From: Billgrantia lactosivorans
Lineage (GTDB): Bacteria; Pseudomonadota; Gammaproteobacteria; Pseudomonadales; Halomonadaceae
Length of the DNA: 64,000 nucleotides
Direction: 5' to 3'
Assembly (NCBI RefSeq): GCF_003254665.1
Contig: NZ_QHGY01000001.1
Coordinates: 372,001 to 436,000, forward strand
Shown here: positions 57,935-64,000 of the stretch, in pieces
Layout: each line of letters starts with the position of its first letter
Numbering within the stretch: the stretch's first letter is position 1
Position numbers and translations under genes: made by a program
The notes under the pieces: model-generated
Told to the model about the DNA's origin: nothing
The model's input: only the letters and a program-made list of their open reading frames with translations
Databases searched by the model: none

Positions 57935-58396
57935 GCTCTCACGGATAGCACGGACATCCTCGATATCCACAGGACGTGAGAGCACAGATTTATACTTGAC
58001 CAGATCGTCTTTCAGCATAAGCGGAAGCTCAAGACCCAGCAAATGCACGGTCGTACGGCGAGAAAAAACTATGTTGAGCGGAACCCAAGTTTCGCTGCCT
58101 GCATCGAAGATTTTTGGACCATCAGCGCTACCTACCTCCACTTTAATGCCTTCGTACTTGAACTGGACGTAGGTTAGATCCCAGCCTTCCTCTTGGCGGT
58201 GAGCGGCTGCTTTGGAAATAAATTCTTGGCCGGCCTGAACCACTGACGAAAAGTGTTCACCAGGTACGAAAAGGTCGATGTCGTTCAGAACGCGCTCAGA
58301 GCCATACCCCTTTGCTGCGAGCCCGCCACAGATCAGAAAGGGAATATTCCTCTCTCTCAGTAACCCCACAATCCATTGAACTGCTAGATGGTGCAC
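57929..58396 (-). CDS. MNT-type nucleotidyltransferase-like protein (gene cassette)
   Basis: This 155-residue protein has the minimal nucleotidyltransferase pattern ICGGLAAKGYGSERVLNDID, with GG and the metal-binding D-x-D (DID), and KVEVG later as the third acidic site. It resembles antitoxin- and resistance-type nucleotidyltransferases, but the substrate cannot be told. The GTG start follows AGGAGG. Its stop lies in the attC site at 57857-57934, and another attC-like site lies just upstream, so it is a cassette gene. Its G+C content is clearly lower than that of the chromosomal genes. Confidence 0.75.
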   Translation of the reverse strand: MHHLAVQWIVGLLRERNIPFLICGGLAAKGYGSERVLNDIDLFVPGEHFSSVVQAGQEFISKAAAHRQEEGWDLTYVQFKYEGIKVEVGSADGPKIFDAGSETWVPLNIVFSRRTTVHLLGLELPLMLKDDLVKYKSVLSRPVDIEDVRAIRESA

Positions 58397-58411
58397 GCAT
58401 CCTCCTTTTGC

Positions 58412-58484
58412 GCATAACAGTGATTGGACTGCGCGTCCTGATATTGGATGAACACCCCTGCGCGCTCAACACTATTATTTGGCG
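58412..58484 (-). repeat. attC-like site, degenerate, upstream of the nucleotidyltransferase cassette
   Basis: On the minus strand it ends in GTTATGC (vibrio-type box). Its arms AATAATAGTG-TTGA-GCGCGC and the complement ATAACAGTGATTGGACTGCGCG pair with extra bases. The first box is degenerate (GCCAAATAAT). A TAA at 58475-58477 closes a 21-codon open remnant (ending ELEEKEHAK) that lacks a start, which looks like the tail of a lost cassette gene. Confidence 0.6.
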
Positions 58485-58585
58485 TGCTCCTTTTCTTCCA
58501 ACTCATTGATTTTTCTAGCACCAATCTTTAGCTCGGCCAGCTATGCAGAATTCGCGCGTGTGCTCGATCTGTCGGAACCAATATA

Positions 58586-58966
58586 CTATATGCACATATT
58601 ATTATTTAATAAATCACGTAAAATGCACACATCTGAACCCAAGCTCAGGGATGTGAAAACGCGTTGCATAAGGCGCCGCAGCAACCGGACCGAGAAGAGC
58701 CGCGATGTCACGCATGTGCTAAGCAGAACCGTTGCCGGGGTGAGTAACCCGCCGGGCCGAACCACGAATTCCAGGGACGCTACCGCCCTGCTGGCAGAAT
58801 GGATGACATTTCCCATCATCCCTAATGCGGCATCCCTGAGTACGTCTTGGTTACGTAAGCCGTCTTCTGCGGCTTTTTTCTCAACGTAACCGAGAGAAAC
58901 GTTGAGGGCAACGCCAACCAAAGCACGACACCAAGGCAGCACCATTGGCGCAAGCGCATCCGCCAT
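58586..58966 (-). CDS. Hypothetical protein, 126 residues, weakly supported
   Basis: The frame begins MADALAPMVLPWCRALVGVA and has a moderately hydrophobic start and mixed later composition. No family is recognised. There is no clear ribosome-binding site, and an equally long frame exists on the other strand, so it may be non-coding. It sits between the cassette patch and the histidine phosphatase gene. Its last third is AT-rich. Confidence 0.25.
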   Translation of the reverse strand: MADALAPMVLPWCRALVGVALNVSLGYVEKKAAEDGLRNQDVLRDAALGMMGNVIHSASRAVASLEFVVRPGGLLTPATVLLSTCVTSRLFSVRLLRRLMQRVFTSLSLGSDVCILRDLLNNNMCI

Positions 58967-58970
58967 CAGC

Positions 58971-58984
58971 TTGACCTAGATCAA
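58971..58984. promoter_or_regulatory. FNR/Anr-like box
   Basis: TTGACCTAGATCAA matches the FNR/Anr consensus TTGAT-N4-ATCAA in 9 of 10 fixed positions. It is 89 bp upstream of the histidine phosphatase start, so it could give oxygen-dependent control of that gene and the GGDEF/EAL gene after it. It could also be chance. Confidence 0.35.
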
Positions 58985-59072
58985 ACATCTCGCTGCCTAC
59001 GCCTAGGCCGGCTAGTGAGTATTAGATTTCTCATGCATATTGGATCATTACAAACGATAAATAGGGTCGTCC

Positions 59073-59735
59073 GTGCTCCCTCTGCCCACTTTGTTTCGAC
59101 AGCCGTTGCCCTACTCCCATCTGCCATTGGCGTGCCTGCTGTGTCTCGCCAGCCTGTTCGCCTGGGCGGATGAGCACGTAGCGGTCGAGCCCAGCGCCGA
59201 GTTGTTGGCTTCCCTGCACCAGGGCGGCTACGTGTTCTACATGCGCCATGGGCCGACTGATACGACACTTCCCGATCGGGTGCCGGTCGACTTCGACGAC
59301 TGTACTACCCAGCGGCCCCTGAGCGACGAAGGCCGTGAACTCATGGCCACTGTCGCCGAGCACATGGCGCGGCACGCTTGGCCCATCGAGGATCCCGTTC
59401 TCGTCTCGCCCTTCTGCCGAACGCAGGAGACCGCTCGGATCCTGTTCCCGAACAAGCCCCAGCAGATCGACGAGCTGCTGCGCTATACCGCCGCGATGAC
59501 GGACGACGAGAAGCGACCGGTCATCGAGCATACCGGCAAGGCTCTCTCACTACCGGTCGAGGGCAGCGCCAACCGCATGATCGTGGCCCATGGCCCCAAC
59601 CTCGCCGACTTGATGGATTACTTCCCAGCCGAAGGCACCCTGGTGATCTTCTCGCCGCTGGGTAAGGCGGGTTATCTCTACCGTGCCAGCATTCCACCGG
59701 AGCTGTGGCCATCGCTGGCCTCCCAAGCACCGTAA
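59073..59735 (+). CDS. Secreted histidine phosphatase-superfamily protein
   Basis: This 220-residue protein has an N-terminal hydrophobic signal segment (residues about 13-31, ending LFAWA-DE) and a phosphoglycerate-mutase-like phosphatase domain. The catalytic RHG is in YVFYMRHGPTD, the second-site arginine in SPFCRTQETARILF, and the late histidine in IVAHGPNL. It should act in the periplasm on a phosphoester; the substrate is unknown. A GTG start with AGGG upstream is used. It lies 8 bp before the GGDEF/EAL gene, so they form an operon. Confidence 0.82.
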   Translation: MLPLPTLFRQPLPYSHLPLACLLCLASLFAWADEHVAVEPSAELLASLHQGGYVFYMRHGPTDTTLPDRVPVDFDDCTTQRPLSDEGRELMATVAEHMARHAWPIEDPVLVSPFCRTQETARILFPNKPQQIDELLRYTAAMTDDEKRPVIEHTGKALSLPVEGSANRMIVAHGPNLADLMDYFPAEGTLVIFSPLGKAGYLYRASIPPELWPSLASQAP

Positions 59736-59743
59736 GGTTGCCC

Positions 59744-61891
59744 ATGAAGTCGAACCGACCGCTCATCTGGATCTTTCTTCTGCCCACTCTGGTGGTGCTG
59801 ATCCCTGCCCTGCTGTTCGGACTTGCCGCGGTGCAGGTGCTCAAGGAAAGGATGACTCAGAACCACTCCATACAGTCGGCGGACATGGCCGCCCTGCTGC
59901 AGGCCGCCAACTACTCCCAGAGCCTGGGCGAGCTACATCAGGGCGTAGTGGACATGCTGCAGCAGGCCGACCGGGGCGAGCTGTCGGCGCTTGCCAGCTA
60001 TCGGCTGCATTCGAGCTTCGTCAACGAGCTTGCCACCCTGGGCGGGCAGATACAGACATTGACCGAAACGCCGCTGATGATCGATTTGAACCACGGCAGT
60101 GCCCAAAATTTGCTCGAAGCCTTCGAGGGCTATCGGCGCTTCATCATCATGGCCGGCGACATCGCTACCGTGGATGCCACCCGAGCCCGACATTACCTGG
60201 ACGAGGCACAGCATGAATTCCTGCGCTTCTCCATGCTCACGGGGCACCTTTCGTCCAAGCTGGCGCGGCGAAGCGGCGAGCGCACCAGCGATGCCTATCA
60301 GGACACTCTTGGGCACTTCAACACGCTGCTACTGTTTGGCGGGGCGATCCTGGCACTGATGCTGGTCGCCGCCTTTTACTCCGCCCGGATCCTGAATCGT
60401 CACCTGCTGATCATCGCCGAAGGGCTGCTCGCGCTTTCCCATCCCCACCGTGAGGTTCCCGAGCTGCCGCGAGTTCAGCGTCTTGCCGAGATGGGGCGGG
60501 GTCAGTTGCAGCAGCTTGCCCTGGCGGTGTTGCGGCTGCGTGAAAGCGAGGCACGTCGACTGGTGGCCGAACGCAAGGCGCACCAGTTGGCCCACTTCGA
60601 TGGCCTGACGGAACTGCCCAACTGGCGCATGATGAGCGAGCACCTGGCGCATTCGCTGATGCTGTGTCAGCGCAACGGCCAGCATGGGGCGCTGATCTAC
60701 CTGGATCTCGATCTCTTCCAGCAGATCAACGACAGCTACGGCCATCGTACCGGCGACCGCTTGCTGCGCGAGGTTGCCCAGCGGCTGCGCACCTTCCAGC
60801 AGGAGGGGTGTATGGTAGGGCGGCTGGGCGGTGATGAGTTTCTCCTCATCATCGACTCCCTGCCCAAGCAGCCGGACAAGGCGGCCAATCTGGCGGAAGA
60901 GCTGGCCGACCGAATCCGGATCGTCGTGGCCGAGCCCTACTCCATCGACGGGATTCAGCACTTCCTCTCGGCAAGCCAGGGCGTGGCGATGTTCGACGGC
61001 TCGAGCGACGTCGAGACCCTGTTCAAGCTGGCAGATGCCGCCTGTCACCATGCCAAGCTGGCCGGTCGCGACACCATTTGCTTCCATGACGATGCCACCC
61101 AGGCCGTCATGGAAGCGCGCAACGAAACCAGGCGCGATCTGCGCTTGGCCCTGCAGCGTGGCGAGTTCCGACTCGTCTATCAGCTTCAGTACGACGCGGA
61201 TCATCGGCCGCTGGGGGCCGAGGCGCTGATCCGCTGGCAGCACCCGTCTCGCGGCATGGTGTCGCCGGCGGAGTTCATCCCGCTGGCTGAGGAGAGTGGC
61301 CTGATCGTGCCCCTCGGCGATTGGGTGCTGGAACAGGCGTGTCGGCAACTGGTGGCCTGGCAGCAGCAAGCGGCTACGGCACATCTGACCCTGGCCGTGA
61401 ACGTCAGCGCCCGACAGTTCAAGGAGCCGGATTTCGTCGAGCGTATCCAGCGGGTACTCCCCGCCACTGGAGCCGATCCCCACCGTTTGAAACTGGAGCT
61501 GACGGAGAGCAGCCTGCTGGACGACGTCGAGGCCGGAATCGACAAGATGCGGCGATTGAAGCGTCTCGGCATCAGGTTCGCCCTGGACGACTTCGGCACC
61601 GGCTACTCTTCGCTGCAGTACCTCAAACGGCTACCGCTGGACCAGATCAAGATCGACCAGAGTTTCGTCAACGACCTGCTGCTGAGCGGCGATGACATGG
61701 CCATCGTGCAAACCATCATCGCCATGGGGGTATCCCTGCAGCTCGAGGTAGTGGCTGAAGGCGTGGAAACCGCCCACCAGCTCGGCTGGCTCGTCGAGGC
61801 GGGCTGTCATGTGTTCCAGGGCTATTACTTCTGCAAGCCGCTTCCTATCGACCAAATCGAGCTGCCACTAGCTCCAATCGCGGTGAGCTGA
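59744..61891 (+). CDS. Membrane GGDEF-EAL cyclic-di-GMP protein
   Basis: This 715-residue protein has two membrane helices (about residues 9-30 and 200-220) bounding a periplasmic sensor of about 170 residues, then a short HAMP-like linker, a GGDEF domain and an EAL domain. The cyclase signature is intact (RLGGDEFLLI, about 360-369), without an RxxD inhibitory site. The phosphodiesterase residues are also present (GAEALIRWQHP, NVSARQF, ELTESSLL, DDFGTGYSS, KIDQSFV). It may make or break cyclic-di-GMP; the intact EAL set favours at least phosphodiesterase activity. It lies 8 bp after the phosphatase gene, whose product could work in the same periplasmic signal path. Confidence 0.92.
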   Translation: MKSNRPLIWIFLLPTLVVLIPALLFGLAAVQVLKERMTQNHSIQSADMAALLQAANYSQSLGELHQGVVDMLQQADRGELSALASYRLHSSFVNELATLGGQIQTLTETPLMIDLNHGSAQNLLEAFEGYRRFIIMAGDIATVDATRARHYLDEAQHEFLRFSMLTGHLSSKLARRSGERTSDAYQDTLGHFNTLLLFGGAILALMLVAAFYSARILNRHLLIIAEGLLALSHPHREVPELPRVQRLAEMGRGQLQQLALAVLRLRESEARRLVAERKAHQLAHFDGLTELPNWRMMSEHLAHSLMLCQRNGQHGALIYLDLDLFQQINDSYGHRTGDRLLREVAQRLRTFQQEGCMVGRLGGDEFLLIIDSLPKQPDKAANLAEELADRIRIVVAEPYSIDGIQHFLSASQGVAMFDGSSDVETLFKLADAACHHAKLAGRDTICFHDDATQAVMEARNETRRDLRLALQRGEFRLVYQLQYDADHRPLGAEALIRWQHPSRGMVSPAEFIPLAEESGLIVPLGDWVLEQACRQLVAWQQQAATAHLTLAVNVSARQFKEPDFVERIQRVLPATGADPHRLKLELTESSLLDDVEAGIDKMRRLKRLGIRFALDDFGTGYSSLQYLKRLPLDQIKIDQSFVNDLLLSGDDMAIVQTIIAMGVSLQLEVVAEGVETAHQLGWLVEAGCHVFQGYYFCKPLPIDQIELPLAPIAVS

Positions 61892-61913
61892 ACCGGAATC
61901 TGGCCTCACGCTA

Positions 61914-61936
61914 GGCTCAAGCGCAGTCTGTTACGC
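61914..61936 (-). repeat. Half attC site after the DUF1304 gene
   Basis: On the minus strand GCGTAAC, five bases and GCGCTTGAGCC repeat the box spacing of the attC site at 57109-57199, and the gene's stop lies in the first box. No matching right half follows before the end of the GGDEF/EAL gene, so the site appears truncated. Confidence 0.45.
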
Positions 61937-62293
61937 AGCCAGAAACAGCAGAACAAGACCCAGCGCGGCGGGAACGGCTTGAATGAGGAGAATCTTCTTG
62001 TTCGCTGTCAGGCCCCCGTAGACCCCAGCGACGAAGACGCAAAGCAGGAAGAAGACTTTGATGGAGAATCCTGCCTGGCCAAGGGCAAGGCCCCAGAAGA
62101 GCCCCGCCGCCAGGAAACCGTTGTACAGGCCTTGGTTTGCCGCCAACGTCTTCGTCTGTACTGCGAAATCGGCGCTCAAGCCAAAGGCCCTTCTCCCTAG
62201 CGGCTTGTCCCAAAAGAACATCTCCAGGATGAGGATGTAGACGTGCAGGGCTGCGACAAGGAATACAACGATATTGGCGGCGATGGTAAGCAC
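61931..62293 (-). CDS. DUF1304 integral membrane protein (probable gene cassette)
   Basis: This 120-residue protein has four membrane helices and the DUF1304 pattern ALHVYILILEMFFWDKP and NQGLYNGFLAAGLFWG. The family is common in bacteria and has no known function. It lies downstream of the attC site at 62366-62444 in cassette orientation, and its stop falls in a half attC box. It is convergent with the GGDEF/EAL gene. Confidence 0.82.
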   Translation of the reverse strand: MLTIAANIVVFLVAALHVYILILEMFFWDKPLGRRAFGLSADFAVQTKTLAANQGLYNGFLAAGLFWGLALGQAGFSIKVFFLLCVFVAGVYGGLTANKKILLIQAVPAALGLVLLFLAA

Positions 62294-62365
62294 TCGGTGC
62301 TGCTCCGAAATGGGTAGGATTGACGTGGAAGTGACGCGGCTCGGCGGTATTTCAACTTAGATGAC

Positions 62366-62444
62366 ATCTAACCGTTCCGCTTGAGCCGCGACTTGGCCTA
62401 GAGCGCAGCGGAAGGGTAAGCCGTCGGACTCAAAGCGGTTGTCA
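62366..62444 (-). repeat. Integron attC recombination site (118-residue protein cassette)
   Basis: On the minus strand this 79-bp site runs from TGACAAC to GTTAGAT (perfect GTTRRRY). The arms AACCG-CTTTGAGTCCG and CGGCTCAAGCGGAACGGTT pair with unpaired bases on one side. The stop of the upstream gene (62442-62444) is inside the first box, as in the 57-kb sites. The first box is a weak match to RYYYAAC. Confidence 0.7.
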
Positions 62445-62798
62445 GCCGTTCCCATCGAAGCGCACCCCGGCCTGGGGATCATAGAGAGGACAGCCGAATT
62501 CAGCCCCTAAATCGATAAGTCGGTTCATGTCCTCACCCCTCATACCGTAGCAGTCGACTCTAAAAAACTGCGGTGTGGTAAAGATCTGAAAAGCGCCCCG
62601 CCTCTCATTCTCCCAAGTTGTCTCATCTACCTGACGCCACCCATCGGCGAAGAGATCTTTTAAGCGTTCCAGCATCGCCCCAATCGGAAGCTCTTCAAGC
62701 CCTTCCACATGTTTGCCATCGCTCAATCTCTCGTAAACCACTTGATGTTCGAGGGCGATACCATCGTTGTACTTCCAAAAATTCAAGTCGTAGCTCAT
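62442..62798 (-). CDS. Hypothetical protein, 118 residues (gene cassette)
   Basis: This small, acidic, soluble protein begins MSYDLNFWKYNDGIALEH and has a tryptophan- and aromatic-rich core (FADGWRQVDETTWENERRGA, then IFTTPQFFRVDCYGM). It resembles small immunity-type or SMI1-like proteins only in general character; no family is claimed. AGGAAG precedes the start. Its stop lies within the attC site at 62366-62444, marking it as a cassette gene. G+C content is low for the window. Confidence 0.65.
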   Translation of the reverse strand: MSYDLNFWKYNDGIALEHQVVYERLSDGKHVEGLEELPIGAMLERLKDLFADGWRQVDETTWENERRGAFQIFTTPQFFRVDCYGMRGEDMNRLIDLGAEFGCPLYDPQAGVRFDGNG

Positions 62799-63043
62799 AG
62801 TTCTTCCTTAACGACTAAGGCAGAGTTCTGCAGCAATTTGCCACCACGAAACGGGGTAAAATTGTCCGTCAACAGCGCATTACTATGCATCCCTTCCCGC
62901 TGCATAAACCCAACTCTCTTTACCAGACTGTAGACAAGAGTACGAACATAGTTCGTTAATAGTTTTTGGATCGCAAATAGAATTACAAACTTTGAAACTT
63001 CTCTCTTGTTTCTTGCGGGCTTTTCCGGACCTGCTTGAGTCAC
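62795..63043 (-). CDS. Doubtful small gene, 82 residues, in an AT-rich gap
   Basis: The frame begins MTQAGPEKPARNKREVSKFV and its stop overlaps the next gene's start by 4 bp. A hydrophobic patch is followed by a basic one. There is no clear ribosome-binding site and no recognised family. Apart from it, the 378 bp from 62799 to 63176 show no gene and no convincing attC site. Confidence 0.25.
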   Translation of the reverse strand: MTQAGPEKPARNKREVSKFVILFAIQKLLTNYVRTLVYSLVKRVGFMQREGMHSNALLTDNFTPFRGGKLLQNSALVVKEEL

Positions 63044-63176
63044 TGGGCCAAGCCAGAGCGTTCAACGATCGTTGGATTCGGCACTACAAGAAGAACGGTC
63101 AAATCAGTCTTTGGGCCATGTGGCGCCCTAAGCACCCTCGGCATTAGCCGCGTAGGTGTGCAGAAACCTGGGGGCA

Positions 63177-63599
63177 TTACACAAGCCCTTTACCCATGAA
63201 AATTGATGAGTCCGGGCATAGCCCAGAAAATTGCTGTGTCTCAGTGATGACGTTTGGAGCCTCCGAGCGAGTTAGTACCTCGTAGCCCAAGCGCTTGAAG
63301 AAATTATCAGCTGTGATTGTCAGAAGATAAAGCGTTTTTAGGCCAGAGCGAGTTGCCCACTCTTCAGAAAATGCTACAAGCTTCTGACCAAGACCGTTTC
63401 CTCGATGGGTTGCAGAAATAGCGAGCGAGCGAAGTAGCCCATAATCACCGCATACCTCAACCCCTATGACGCCCAGTAGCTCACTTTGATGACGAAAACC
63501 AAAGAAACAAACGCCACCATCATCCCGCAAATCAGCAACTGGCAGGTCACAAGCAACCAAGAGATCCCTAACTTCTTGGCTGTAGGCAATTTTCTCCAT
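63177..63599 (-). CDS. GNAT acetyltransferase, ArsN2-like
   Basis: This 140-residue acetyltransferase has the acetyl-CoA loop in SLAISATHRGNGLGQKLVAF and the C-terminal block LYLLTITADNFFKRLGYEVL. The ending EAPNVITETQQFSGLCPDSS closely resembles ArsN2 proteins found in arsenic-resistance operons. The start at 63599 follows AAGGAG. It stands 17 kb from GAPDH-arsJ with no ars genes beside it, so an arsenic role is only suggested by similarity. Its base composition is lower in G+C than the chromosomal genes. Confidence 0.75.
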   Translation of the reverse strand: MEKIAYSQEVRDLLVACDLPVADLRDDGGVCFFGFRHQSELLGVIGVEVCGDYGLLRSLAISATHRGNGLGQKLVAFSEEWATRSGLKTLYLLTITADNFFKRLGYEVLTRSEAPNVITETQQFSGLCPDSSIFMGKGLV

Positions 63600-63670
63600 G
63601 AACTCTCCTTGATCGCCAACCTCACCAACACGTGAAGATGTGTAGTGAAGGTGCAACCGCGGCGAAAAAT

Positions 63671-64000
63671 CTATAGCCGTGCTTGGCCATGCAAACTGTC
63701 TAGAGCATTTTTAAAACATCGAACTCTTGGGTCACTCAAGACTGGTCCTTTCAGTATCAGAACGTGAGCATTCACATGCTCACGATACGAAGCATAATCT
63801 CCCACAACCTCGTGAGGAATCAACAACGCTTCAAGGACATTGAAGTCCTCGTCGTAAATTATGGCCGCCAGAGCATCAAAGTCCTTCTCAGCGTACTTCC
63901 TGATAGCACTTAGCTGACGTGAATCATTTCTGGGGGTCACACGACGCCCCTTTATCTGAATACGCACACCATCCTTGGTGATGCCGTCATATCCCGCCAT
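63671..64000 (-). CDS. Nuclease-like protein, 5' end outside the window
   Basis: The 109 visible residues start at the window edge with AGYDGITKDGVRIQIKGRR, a pattern seen in the catalytic core of PD-(D/E)xK-like domains (D in YDGI, then QIKGR). The family usually has residues before this point, so the ATG at the edge is probably internal and the gene continues beyond. The remainder (IIYDEDFNVLEALLIPHEVV) fits a small alpha/beta domain such as DUF6998. A defence or mobile-element role is possible but not shown. Confidence 0.5.
   Translation of the reverse strand: MAGYDGITKDGVRIQIKGRRVTPRNDSRQLSAIRKYAEKDFDALAAIIYDEDFNVLEALLIPHEVVGDYASYREHVNAHVLILKGPVLSDPRVRCFKNALDSLHGQARL

Noticed and set aside
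58479..58889. 136-codon plus-strand frame opposite the weak 126-residue frame
   Set aside because: Composition is irregular, there is no start signal, and it runs into the attC-like site; neither strand gives a convincing protein.
62799..62890. Further attC site upstream of the 118-residue cassette gene
   Set aside because: CTTAAC-like boxes can be picked out, but the arms do not pair and the box spacing differs from the other sites.
62909..63146. 79-codon plus-strand open stretch ending WAMWRPKHPRH
   Set aside because: There is no start codon or ribosome-binding site and no recognisable family. It may be a decayed gene fragment, but the evidence is too thin to call it.

Overview
The window looks like a chromosome segment of a high-GC, moderately halophilic gammaproteobacterium, most likely Halomonadaceae (Halomonas or a close relative). 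This is inferred from the G+C-rich codon use, the complete hut, xdh-guaD and TRAP gene sets, and close resemblance of several proteins to pseudomonad and halomonad families. No rRNA, tRNA, CRISPR array, replication origin or intact insertion sequence was found.

Layout. (1) 1-9540: a catabolic block that looks like the arginine transaminase route: an aminotransferase, a PAS/AAA+/HTH sigma-54 activator, and a run of guanidinobutyrase, a YjiH-type carrier, a TPP-dependent 2-oxoacid decarboxylase and an aldehyde dehydrogenase. A near-consensus -24/-12 promoter precedes the guanidinobutyrase gene. (2) 9615-14528: an acetyltransferase, a DctPQM TRAP carrier and several small genes, including a 49-codon gene with its own ribosome-binding site and terminator. 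(3) 14592-21697, minus strand: a YafY-type regulator whose frame runs without a stop into a glutathione transferase, then a caa3-type haem-copper oxidase operon (diheme subunit II, I, two subunit III genes, IV). (4) 22135-31465: histidine utilisation (hutC, divergent YjiH-type carrier, hutI-G-U-H, a second permease) with two HutC-type operators. (5) 31486-46417: a SEC-C protein, two tandem P2-type cation ATPases, a LytS/LytTR two-component operon with a methyltransferase and a flavin monooxygenase, hrpB, and the GAPDH-arsJ arsenate-resistance pair. (6) 46374-53539: a RutR-like regulator, a RutR-type operator, xdhABC and guaD for purine catabolism.

(7) 53.5-64 kb is accessory. A 2.7-kb segment with a TetR regulator and two SAM methyltransferases lies between the intact end of guaD and a diverged second copy of the last 17 guaD codons plus terminator. 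Beyond it are two patches of minus-strand gene cassettes separated by integron-type attC sites (57.1-58.5 kb and 61.9-62.8 kb). No integrase is visible, so these are CALIN-like arrays (clusters of attC sites lacking an integrase). They sit on either side of a histidine phosphatase and a GGDEF/EAL protein of ordinary chromosomal character. The window ends in an ArsN2-like acetyltransferase and a partial nuclease-like gene.

How the genes work together: most of the left 53 kb scavenges nitrogen and carbon from arginine, histidine and purines, and each route has its own local regulator and operator. YjiH-type carriers stand beside both the arginine and the histidine genes, which suggests this poorly characterised family moves amino acids or their breakdown products. 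The strongest candidates for something new are the attC cassette patches, the guaD-tail duplication, and the regulator-GST read-through frame.
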